Shown here one piece after another: positions 15,844-22,622 of a stretch of 55,756 nucleotides of DNA. Under the pieces are notes generated by a model, which saw nothing but the letters and a program-made list of their open reading frames with translations, was not told the origin of the DNA and made no database searches. Position numbers and translations under genes: made by a program. This DNA is from Planctomycetaceae bacterium (GTDB lineage: Bacteria > Planctomycetota > Planctomycetia > Pirellulales > Thermoguttaceae), in contig WRKP01000011.1 of the NCBI GenBank assembly GCA_009778035.1, positions 1 through 55,756 on the forward strand. Reading direction: 5' to 3'. Numbering within the stretch: the first letter of the stretch is position 1; each line of letters starts with the position of its first letter.

Positions 15844-16848
15844 TCACCGTGCCATTTCGCGGAAGTATTGCTCGATGATGTCCCTGTATTGCGAAGGAAA
15901 CTCCCTTTCAATCCGCAATAACGCCTCTTCCCGTTCCCGCGGCGGTAAGTTACCCCACGAATCTCCCAGCGAAAAATCGCGACGGTCCACATTGCCCGGC
16001 CCACGCAACTCCGACTGCGGTCCGTCGCCATCCGGCGGTGCGTTCGGCTGCGAAGCACTTCCCGCTCTCTGACGCCTTTGGGCTTGCTCTTCAAGCCGTT
16101 CGATCAGGTTTTCCAACGACTGCAAGACATCCCCCTCGGCATTTTGCGTGTCCTCATCGGTTCGCCCCTGGCCCAGCCGACGACGCACATCGTTCATTTG
16201 CCGCGAAATTTGTTCGGCTTCGTCTTCCTGGGCTTGCCGTTCCCATTCAAATTGGAGCAATTTGGCCAACTCCATCGACCGACGGGAAACAACCTCTTGA
16301 TCCGCAATCGCTTGGAATTCTTTCAGGGCGGCAAGGCCGGCTTCTTTGTCCGCAAAATGGTGAAAGACAACTGCCTTGGCAATCAGCACACCGGCGGGGT
16401 CAATGCTGTTTTCAGGCGATAAGTCGGCCAAAACTTTTTTGGCTTCATCGAATAGTCGGGCTTGCACGAGCCGTTGGGCGAGATAATACCGCAGGGCCCC
16501 GAACAGATAATTTTCTTGACCTTCGCCGATGTAGGCATCGAGCGGCGTCTGCGGCAGCGTGATCGGCTGGCCGAAGGGCAATTCTTGCCAAGCGAGCCGA
16601 TCGCATTGGTCGAGGTAATGTTGAATCGGCAGGGAGGAGTGCCGCAGGATTGCGATTACGTCATCGAATCGTTTTGCGGGCGACGAGTCCGCGAGGAGAA
16701 TTTCGCCTTCCTGTTGTTCATCTTCTTTAATTTCCAAAAACGAGGCGAGTTGTGTTTGGAGAACATCCGTTTTCGGGGTTTCCCAAAGGGCGGCCGAAAC
16801 AACGGCAGTTGCGAAAAAGACAAGACAAGCAGACGTCATGGATGCCAT
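15844..16848 (-). CDS. Secreted helical protein of unknown function
   Basis: 334 residues. The hydrophobic N-terminus (SACLVFFATAVVSAALW) is a signal peptide or anchor. The middle, rich in alanine and leucine, reads like tetratricopeptide-type helical repeats (VQARLFDEAKKVLADLSP, AVVFHHFADKEAGLAALKEF). A charged segment with coiled-coil character follows, then a Pro/Asn-rich linker. The end, REEALLRIEREFPSQYRDIIEQ, resembles C-termini I associate with proteins encoded near planctomycete DUF58/VWA clusters. No enzymatic motif is visible. An in-frame reading continues for 18 codons past the stop. Confidence 0.5.
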   Translation of the reverse strand: MASMTSACLVFFATAVVSAALWETPKTDVLQTQLASFLEIKEDEQQEGEILLADSSPAKRFDDVIAILRHSSLPIQHYLDQCDRLAWQELPFGQPITLPQTPLDAYIGEGQENYLFGALRYYLAQRLVQARLFDEAKKVLADLSPENSIDPAGVLIAKAVVFHHFADKEAGLAALKEFQAIADQEVVSRRSMELAKLLQFEWERQAQEDEAEQISRQMNDVRRRLGQGRTDEDTQNAEGDVLQSLENLIERLEEQAQRRQRAGSASQPNAPPDGDGPQSELRGPGNVDRRDFSLGDSWGNLPPREREEALLRIEREFPSQYRDIIEQYFREMAR

Positions 16849-16890
16849 TGTATCATGTTGTTGGTTATCGTGTCAAATAGGTTGGGCAAC

Positions 16891-16910
16891 CCGGAGGCTC
16901 ACGCCTCCGG
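16891..16910. repeat. Palindromic unit CCGGAGGC-TCAC-GCCTCCGG
   Basis: A perfect 8-bp stem with a 4-base loop, preceded by GGGCAAC and followed by CTC. It has the same geometry as CCGGGGGC-GTTA-GCCCCCGG at 30305-30324, with one stem pair changed from G-C to A-T on both sides. It lies between two minus-strand genes. Confidence 0.65.
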
Positions 16911-16999
16911 CTCATTCATTCCAACATCTCCGGCTCTTGCGCTCCAACGACCCTCGCTATTGCGTCCCGTTTTTGCCATTAAATCCAGATGCCGTCAGC

Positions 17000-17677
17000 C
17001 TAATCAGGCAACTTTTTCAGGAAGATATTCCTAAACTGCACGACGGAACCATCATGATGCTGTTGCAGGGCGATGTAACCAGGTTGAGCAATGCGTTTGT
17101 TCTGCTCGGTAATCGGCGGTGCCTGCCCCTGCCCCTGTCCCTGTTGGCCCCTTCGCTGTCCGCCCGGATCAACGTAAGTGTACAACGGCTTGTCATTGAT
17201 TCGGACATGCAATGTGTTGCCCCGGCAAATTAAATGGTATGTAAACCATTCATCATCTTTATGGGGGGCTTCATAAATTCGGATAATGTTGTACAGACTG
17301 CCGGTTTTTTGCGGGTCGCCGTGCGAACTGCTGATTTGCAATTCAAAGCCCGTAGTCGGCCACGCAGCATCTTGCCATTGCGATTTGACATAGAGACCGG
17401 AATTACCGTCGTGGTTGATATTGACATCAATTTTCAGTTCAAAGTTTCGGAGTTCTTCCATAAAATAGAGGTGATTTCGTCCGCCGAATCCGACGATTGC
17501 ACCGTTTTCGACCTTGAAGCCTTCATAGGTTTCATTCGATTTCCATCCATCGAGAGTGCGTCCGTCGAAGATGGAAATCCAGCCGTCCCTTTTCATTTCT
17601 TCGGTTAATTCGGCTTGGACGGCCGGTGCGGCAGCCAAAATTCCCAGTGCTAACAGGAGCGTTGCGATACGTTTCAT
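17000..17677 (-). CDS. Secreted DUF1080 (3-keto-disaccharide hydrolase-like) protein
   Basis: 225 residues. A signal peptide (ATLLLALGILAAAPAVQA) precedes a concanavalin A-like jelly roll beginning WISIFDGRTLDGWKS. It continues with VENGAIVGFGGRNHLYF, FELKIDVNINHDGNSGLYVKS and a TGFELQIS segment. This is the DUF1080 family, expanded in Planctomycetota; characterised members act on 3-keto-disaccharides or simply bind sugars. Its own promoter lies 50 bases upstream and a ribosome-binding site AAAGGA precedes the ATG. Whether this one is an enzyme cannot be told. Confidence 0.85.
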   Translation of the reverse strand: MKRIATLLLALGILAAAPAVQAELTEEMKRDGWISIFDGRTLDGWKSNETYEGFKVENGAIVGFGGRNHLYFMEELRNFELKIDVNINHDGNSGLYVKSQWQDAAWPTTGFELQISSSHGDPQKTGSLYNIIRIYEAPHKDDEWFTYHLICRGNTLHVRINDKPLYTYVDPGGQRRGQQGQGQGQAPPITEQNKRIAQPGYIALQQHHDGSVVQFRNIFLKKLPD

Positions 17678-17727
17678 GTACTGTCCTTTCTTGATTAGGG
17701 GTTAAGATTCTATGTGAAACTTCGGCC

Positions 17728-17756
17728 ATTATAGACACAGGGGCAGGGCAAGTCAA
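17728..17756 (-). promoter_or_regulatory. Promoter of the DUF1080 gene
   Basis: Minus strand TTGACT (17756-17751), a 17-base spacer and consensus TATAAT (17733-17728). It is divergent from the cheX promoter 37 bases away. Confidence 0.7.
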
Positions 17757-17793
17757 GTAGGCGAACCGCGAACGCACCCGCGACGCATCCGCC

Positions 17794-17822
17794 TTGACAT
17801 TGCCGAACGTTTCCGATAAAAT
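17794..17822 (+). promoter_or_regulatory. cheX-DUF58 promoter
   Basis: Consensus TTGACA at 17794-17799, a 17-base spacer and TAAAAT at 17817-17822, 42 bases before the cheX ATG. One of the best sigma70-like promoters in the window. Confidence 0.75.
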
Positions 17823-17864
17823 GCTCCCAGGTTCCTGGAATCTCAATATCTATCGCAAACAATT

Positions 17865-18395
17865 ATGTCGGATATTTCTACTGAAATTAAAGGTCTATCG
17901 CTCAATTCCCTGCTCGTCAATTCGCTGATCACATCGGTTGAAAATTGCTTGCAAATGTGCGATTTGAAGGTTCGGATTGCCGGTGTTACGAAAATCCCGA
18001 TCCAGTTGCCCGACGCGCCCGTTACCGGATTGGTCGGATTGAGCGGGAAATGCACAGGCTTTGTGTCAATTTGCCTCCCTGAACGCGTTGCGACCCTTGC
18101 CGTTTCGGGACTTTTAATGGAAGAATACACCGCGATCAACGCCCAGGTCGTCGACGGCGTCGGCGAAATGACCAACGTCATCGCTGGCGGGCTCAAAACC
18201 AAACTTTCCAACACACCCTGGATGATAGGAAATATCACCATCCCGTCGGTGATTCTTGGGAGTCACTACAACATCTCCTACTCCAAAGGAATCGAGTATT
18301 GCAGCGTAACCTTTGAGGTCGATGATCCTGACACGCTCTCCGTGCATGACCGAGTCTTCATGGTGAATACTTCGCTTATACAAGCAACGTCGTAA
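17865..18395 (+). CDS. cheX: CheX/CheC-family chemotaxis phosphatase
   Basis: 176 residues. The family removes phosphate from CheY-P, using an acidic residue and an asparagine on one helix. Here the motif is Glu101 and Asn104 in VVDGVGEMTNVIAGGLKTKL. Only one such motif is present, which fits CheX rather than the two-site CheC. The beta-strand segments around GFVSICLP and YCSVTFEV complete the fold. No cheA, cheW or cheY is nearby. The DUF58 gene starts 3 bases after the stop codon, so the two are co-transcribed. Confidence 0.8.
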   Translation: MSDISTEIKGLSLNSLLVNSLITSVENCLQMCDLKVRIAGVTKIPIQLPDAPVTGLVGLSGKCTGFVSICLPERVATLAVSGLLMEEYTAINAQVVDGVGEMTNVIAGGLKTKLSNTPWMIGNITIPSVILGSHYNISYSKGIEYCSVTFEVDDPDTLSVHDRVFMVNTSLIQATS

Positions 18396-18398
18396 TTT

Positions 18399-19292
18399 AT
18401 GGATCAGCAGCGATACTTAAAACCGGAAGTCATCCAAACGATTAAACGCCTTGATCTAAAAGCGCAGTTTATCGTGAAGGGATTCATCCAAGGACTCCAT
18501 GCCAGCCCGCTCCACGGGTTTTCCGTGGAGTTCAGCGAACACCGAAAATACGTTCACGGCGACGATCCCGGCGATATTGATTGGCTCGTCTATGCGAAAA
18601 CCGAAAAGTATTACGTCAAAAAATACGAAGCCGAAACCAATCTGCTCGGCTATCTCGTCTTGGACACAAGCCGGTCGATGGGGTATACCTATCGCCAGGA
18701 AATGACGAAATTCGAGTATTCAATCTGCTTGGCAGCGGCCTTGGCGTATCTGATGATCCATCAACAAGACCCCGTCGGCCTGGTAACATTTGATGAAACG
18801 ATTAAGCAATCTTTGAAGCCGCAGTCCCGGCGGAATCAACTCGGAACGATTTTGTCGGTACTGTCTAAATTGCAGCCGACGGGACAGACGAACATTGCGT
18901 CGGCGTTGGCTCAACTTTCGGCAATGCTTAAACGGCAAAGTCTCGTGATGGTGTTCAGCGATTTGCTGGGCGATGCGGATGCAATTTTAAGTTCGCTGCA
19001 CCGATTGCGTCATTCGGGCCACGATGTGATATTGTTTCATGTTCTTGATGAGGCGGAAGTTAAGTTTCCGTTTCATGGGCGAGTGGAGTTGCTTGACCCG
19101 GAGTCCGGCACGAAGATACCGGGCAATGCGGATGCGTTGAAACAGCATTATTTGGAGGAATTGCGTCAATATCGGGAGCGGTTTCGTCGGGAGTGTTTTC
19201 AGAGTCGGATTGACTTTGTGGAACTCGATACGAGTGTTGCGTTTGACAAGGCTTTGGTAGAATATCTCGTCCGCCGGTCGGGCCGACGGTGA
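18399..19292 (+). CDS. DUF58 protein (MoxR-associated, VWA-like)
   Basis: 297 residues. Hallmarks are VEFSEHRKYVHGDDPGDIDW and the VWA-like LVLDTSRSMGYT (DxSxS-type metal site), then LVTFDETI and SLVMVFSDLLGDAD. DUF58 proteins usually sit next to a MoxR AAA ATPase and VWA proteins and are thought to help assemble or activate envelope complexes. Here no moxR is adjacent; the gene is joined to cheX instead. A terminator hairpin follows. The VWA gene at 40274 would normally be a close neighbour of such a gene. Confidence 0.88.
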   Translation: MDQQRYLKPEVIQTIKRLDLKAQFIVKGFIQGLHASPLHGFSVEFSEHRKYVHGDDPGDIDWLVYAKTEKYYVKKYEAETNLLGYLVLDTSRSMGYTYRQEMTKFEYSICLAAALAYLMIHQQDPVGLVTFDETIKQSLKPQSRRNQLGTILSVLSKLQPTGQTNIASALAQLSAMLKRQSLVMVFSDLLGDADAILSSLHRLRHSGHDVILFHVLDEAEVKFPFHGRVELLDPESGTKIPGNADALKQHYLEELRQYRERFRRECFQSRIDFVELDTSVAFDKALVEYLVRRSGRR

Positions 19293-19312
19293 GGGTTAAC
19301 GAATGAAATCAG

Positions 19313-19341
19313 GGGGCGTTAGCCGTGCCGCCCCGTTTTTT
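19313..19341 (+). terminator. Intrinsic terminator after the DUF58 gene
   Basis: Stem GGGGCG (19313-19318) and CGCCCC (19329-19334), then GTTTTTT. It lies between the convergent DUF58 and helix-turn-helix genes. The sequence GGGCGTTAGCC also ties it to the GTTAGCC palindrome family. Confidence 0.65.
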
Positions 19342-19348
19342 ACTTAGC

Positions 19349-20563
19349 CTACAGTCCAAGCAGGCCGGAAATCGTTCCCATCAGCACGCTGTTCAATACA
19401 AACGGATCGCCCCAACTCCAAAGATGCGCCATCGTGTCAATGAGCATCATACCCGGCAACAGCATCACCACTAAAGCCGATGCCAATGCGACGAGCATTC
19501 CCGTCGAATACTCCTCTTCCAATCCGGCTCGTTTCGACAATGCCGAGGACGTTGCCGAAACCAACGGCGTACCAAACGCATCAGGCTGCATTGATGTCCT
19601 GACGGCAAAAGGATCGCTCTCTTTTATCGCCGCTGCCGGTTGCAACGGCATCGCATCGTCAAAGTCCGCACCGCCAAAGCCGCCGAAACCACCAAAATCA
19701 TCGGGCCCAAACGCTTCGGCATCTTGCGCTGCCGCTCCGACACCGACGTCGATGGCAATGATCTGGGAAGAACTTTCCGAATCATCATCCGTGGACAGAC
19801 TTGACGGCGGTTCCAGCGAAAATTCTTCTACGGGCGACGTGATGGCCTCCGTATCATCCGCGTCGGCCATCACCAGGGCGCTGCTGTCTTCTTCAAAGAC
19901 AATTTCCTCTTCGGCCGCGAGCAACACATCGAATCCGCTATCGCCCGCAAGCCCTAACTGCGGCGAAGAACTGCTCGCCGCCACAAGCGACTCTTCTCCC
20001 AAATCCACTTCGTGAACTTCCGAATCGGACGCGAGCGAAATTGCCGACGATTCCATATCATCCGCAAGGAGCAAATCGGACGAAAATTCATCATCCGCAA
20101 CGGCATCGCTGCTTGGGGGGGTACTTTTTGGTTTTTCTGTCATGTTTGTTCTTTTTGGAACAACCAGCGACGAAATGTGCGTCTCTTCAGCAAGGGCGAG
20201 TTCGCTTGCCTCATCCATCGCACCCAAATCCAAATCGGATTTCGGCTTGGCCGGCGAAATGGAGATGAGGTCGAAGTCATCAGGCAATACTGCATCTTCA
20301 ACGAGCAAATCGAATGAAGATTCTTCATCGCCGAGGTCAAAGTCGCTGTCATCGTCGGCCGCCTGCCCGTTGGCTCCGCGGGCCTTAATCTGTTCGGCGA
20401 GATAGGAATGCACTTCCTCTTTGAGGAATTTCCAGGCACTGCCATCTCGAAACCCGCGTAGTTTGCCTTGTTCACGCAAACGATTCGCTTCGGCTGTCGG
20501 GACCGACAACACCTCAGCGACTTTTTCCAAATTGTAGTATTCCGTACTTGACTTGACCATCAT
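19349..20563 (-). CDS. Membrane-anchored protein with N-terminal excisionase-like helix-turn-helix
   Basis: 404 residues. Residues 7-60 (YYNLEKVAEVLSVPTAEANR, then LREQGKLRGFRDGSAWKFLK) are a MerR/excisionase-type winged helix-turn-helix of the HTH_17 kind. About 285 residues of acidic, Ser/Asp/Glu-rich disordered linker follow. The C-terminus carries two hydrophobic helices (about 355-376 and 388-404). A DNA-binding head on a long acidic tether to the membrane suggests either membrane-linked regulation or a helical head that binds something other than DNA. The ribosome-binding site AAAGGA lies upstream of the ATG pair at 20563/20560. Domain call good, role unknown. Confidence 0.7.
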   Translation of the reverse strand: MMVKSSTEYYNLEKVAEVLSVPTAEANRLREQGKLRGFRDGSAWKFLKEEVHSYLAEQIKARGANGQAADDDSDFDLGDEESSFDLLVEDAVLPDDFDLISISPAKPKSDLDLGAMDEASELALAEETHISSLVVPKRTNMTEKPKSTPPSSDAVADDEFSSDLLLADDMESSAISLASDSEVHEVDLGEESLVAASSSSPQLGLAGDSGFDVLLAAEEEIVFEEDSSALVMADADDTEAITSPVEEFSLEPPSSLSTDDDSESSSQIIAIDVGVGAAAQDAEAFGPDDFGGFGGFGGADFDDAMPLQPAAAIKESDPFAVRTSMQPDAFGTPLVSATSSALSKRAGLEEEYSTGMLVALASALVVMLLPGMMLIDTMAHLWSWGDPFVLNSVLMGTISGLLGL

Positions 20564-20899
20564 GGTAATCCTTTGCTGTCGACTGTTATTGCACCGGTTT
20601 CTCCTTTTTTGTTTGCTGTTAGATTTTTTCCCGTGAACACTCTACATCATGTTCCGCGGAAAGCAAATACATTCTACCTAAAGCAAGCAAAAAATTCTAC
20701 CGAAAGCCGTTAGAACCCTTTCATTCACATCGGAATTTACCGAGGGGCAATTCCACTGTTTTTGCTTGTCATTTTGGTTAAAAGTTCCGCTCGGTATGTT
20801 TTATCGGCATAACCGCTATAGGACGTACAGGATTTATTTGCGGATTGTGGCGGATTGTGGCACAATGACGGCTTTTTCAGAGCAACACGTGAAACGCCC
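20564..20899. other. Intergenic region, nothing firm
   Basis: It holds the upstream region of the helix-turn-helix gene and the tail end of the prepilin-peptidase-like gene. A short tandem duplication GCGGATTGTG GCGGATTGTG lies near 20840-20860. I see no gene, RNA or terminator with confidence. Confidence 0.35.
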
Positions 20900-21328
20900 C
20901 TAGCCGATTCGCTTGCGAAATGCAAGATACATGACACAACACACCGCAAAAATTACCGTTGCCGAAAGCGATAAAAAGAGCGTCAACGCAAGCAATGGCC
21001 AAACCGAAAAATTAAACAGCACGTCCAGCAAGACAAAAATGCCGCAAAACACAATGCCGCAGAATCCTTCTATGCAGGGATAGCGAATGCTGATGGGCAA
21101 TTTGCAACTTCGACATTTCCCGCGTAATTTGATCCAACCGAAGACGGGCACATTATCGTACCATCGGATAGCGGCCTTGCAACGTGGACAGTGCGAGGGC
21201 GGATAGGAAAGGCTTTCGCGGCGGGGAAAGCGGTACAAAAACACGTTCAAAAAACTTCCGACGCAGGCTCCGAATACGGCAAGCCAGACACAGAGAACCG
21301 AAAATAGGAAGGGATCGGAAGCGAACAT
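20900..21328 (-). CDS. Stand-alone N-terminal domain of a prepilin peptidase (methylase-type, truncated)
   Basis: 142 residues. A first membrane helix (FLFSVLCVWLAVFGACVGSF) is followed by LNVFLYRFPRRESL. A four-cysteine loop (Cys47, Cys50, Cys72, Cys75; HCPRCK and KCRSCK) precedes PISIRYPCIEG, and two more hydrophobic stretches complete the protein. This is the DiS_P_DiS domain that precedes the A24 aspartate protease domain in type IV prepilin peptidases. The protease domain with its two catalytic aspartates is absent, so the protein cannot cleave prepilins alone. It may be a remnant or a separate subunit. The start at 21328 is the only good one. Confidence 0.75.
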   Translation of the reverse strand: MFASDPFLFSVLCVWLAVFGACVGSFLNVFLYRFPRRESLSYPPSHCPRCKAAIRWYDNVPVFGWIKLRGKCRSCKLPISIRYPCIEGFCGIVFCGIFVLLDVLFNFSVWPLLALTLFLSLSATVIFAVCCVMYLAFRKRIG

Positions 21329-21355
21329 TCGGATGCATGGTTATGAAGGGAACCT

Positions 21356-21414
21356 AGAGCATATTTCAAACTGGTTCGGAGTCGCTTTCGTCATTCCGGC
21401 TTGCGTCGGAAGGA
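21356..21414. repeat. TAGAGC element, left-end fragment
   Basis: Begins TAGAGCATATTTCAAA and contains GTCATTCCGGCTTGCGTCGGAA, the same left end and centre as the copy at 12963. No matching right end is seen. Confidence 0.6.
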
Positions 21415-21504
21415 CCGTTTCCCGACAAGTCTATTCCGAAAAGACGAAACCGTCAAGATAGGGGGCGATGCGGCTAACGCTCGCAATAGCCGCCGAAAAT
21501 GCCC

Positions 21505-21533
21505 TTGACTTTTTCGGCACTTTTGGCTAATAT
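21505..21533 (+). promoter_or_regulatory. Promoter of the lipoprotein gene
   Basis: TTGACT at 21505-21510, a 17-base spacer and TAATAT at 21528-21533, 37 bases before the ATG at 21571. GGGC precedes the start codon in place of a clear ribosome-binding site. Confidence 0.6.
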
Positions 21534-21570
21534 CCGCCATTCGACGCCTCCATAAAAAGGGCAATATACG

Positions 21571-22494
21571 ATGAATCGGCGGCATTTTTTGTTTTTGCTC
21601 TGCGCGGCAGGCCTAAACGGCTGCGGCTCCCCCCGCTCGGACTCCTTGCCATCATTCTCCGAAACAGGATTAGAAACCGAACCCGTTTTGCCCTTCGATA
21701 TTCCCGATGGCCAAACGCTGCTCCGCTACCAATTCAAAAAGGGCGAAGAACTGCATTGGAACGTCCAACACACGCTCAAAATGCGGAACATCATCGGCGG
21801 TATGGAAGAAAACATCGAAACGCGAAGCCGAGCCGTTAAAATTTGGAAAACCCTAGACGTCGATGCAAACGGGGCGGCAACCTTCGAATACCGTGTCGAA
21901 GATATTGACATGCATCAGGCCCAAACCGGACATGATGATATTTTGTACAACAGTTGTCGGGACAAACAAATCCCGGCGGAATTTAGCAACTTGCAAGGCA
22001 AAATCGGCGTTCCGCTCGCTCACATCAAAATTGAACCGCAAGGCCAAACGACGCGCAAGCCGATTCGGGAATATGCCGGCAGCATTTCGGAAAACCGAAT
22101 TGTCATCCCGTTGCCTGACGAGCCCGTCGGCACCGGTTCGCGATGGTCGGAGCCGAATCAAATTGAACTGCCGCAATCCAATCGCACCGTAAAGAAAATC
22201 CGGGCCCGGGACGAATTTGCCTTGGAGAGCATTCATTCCGGTTTGGCAACGATTCGGTTTTCGACGTTGATTTTCACGCCGTTGACTCCGCAGGAAGAGT
22301 CGCAACTGCTTGACCATTTCATGCAGGGCACGATGGAATTGGACTTGCAGGCGGGCTATTTTATCCGTCATCAAGCAACGGCGGACAGGCTTGTCGTCGG
22401 CATTCAGGATGCGTCGGACAGCATCCGGTATCTTTCTCGCACGACATCCTGTTGCTGTGGTCGCAGGGCCTGCGAAATTTGCGGTATTGCGTGA
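21571..22494 (+). CDS. Lipoprotein of unknown function
   Basis: 307 residues. The N-terminus RRHFLFLLCAAGLNGC is a lipobox with Cys18 as the lipidated residue. The rest is a beta-rich extracytoplasmic domain (RYQFKKGEELHWNVQHTLKM near the start, MELDLQAGYFIRHQ near the end), resembling planctomycete proteins that measure or bind something in the periplasm. No catalytic motif is seen. The last residues (SCCCGRRACEICG) are unusually cysteine-rich and out of character with the rest. They run towards a repeat fragment, so a frameshifted tail is possible. Confidence 0.6.
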   Translation: MNRRHFLFLLCAAGLNGCGSPRSDSLPSFSETGLETEPVLPFDIPDGQTLLRYQFKKGEELHWNVQHTLKMRNIIGGMEENIETRSRAVKIWKTLDVDANGAATFEYRVEDIDMHQAQTGHDDILYNSCRDKQIPAEFSNLQGKIGVPLAHIKIEPQGQTTRKPIREYAGSISENRIVIPLPDEPVGTGSRWSEPNQIELPQSNRTVKKIRARDEFALESIHSGLATIRFSTLIFTPLTPQEESQLLDHFMQGTMELDLQAGYFIRHQATADRLVVGIQDASDSIRYLSRTTSCCCGRRACEICGIA

Positions 22495-22507
22495 GAGTAA
22501 AGTGTGT

Positions 22508-22556
22508 GCCGAAATGACGAAAAAATGTCCATAACAATTTGAAATATGACGCTCTA
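22508..22556. repeat. TAGAGC element, right-end fragment
   Basis: GAAATGACGAAAAAATGTCC followed by AATTTGAAATATGACGCTCTA matches the right half of the copy at 12963 (GGAATGACGATTTTTTGTCC then GAATACGCTCTA). It lies between the lipoprotein gene and the ResB-like gene. Confidence 0.6.
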
Positions 22557-22622
22557 ACGCCTTGCATTTTCCCATCGGTCTGTCAAAATACAGTCCTCCG
22601 CAACCATCTGCTCCCCATCGCA

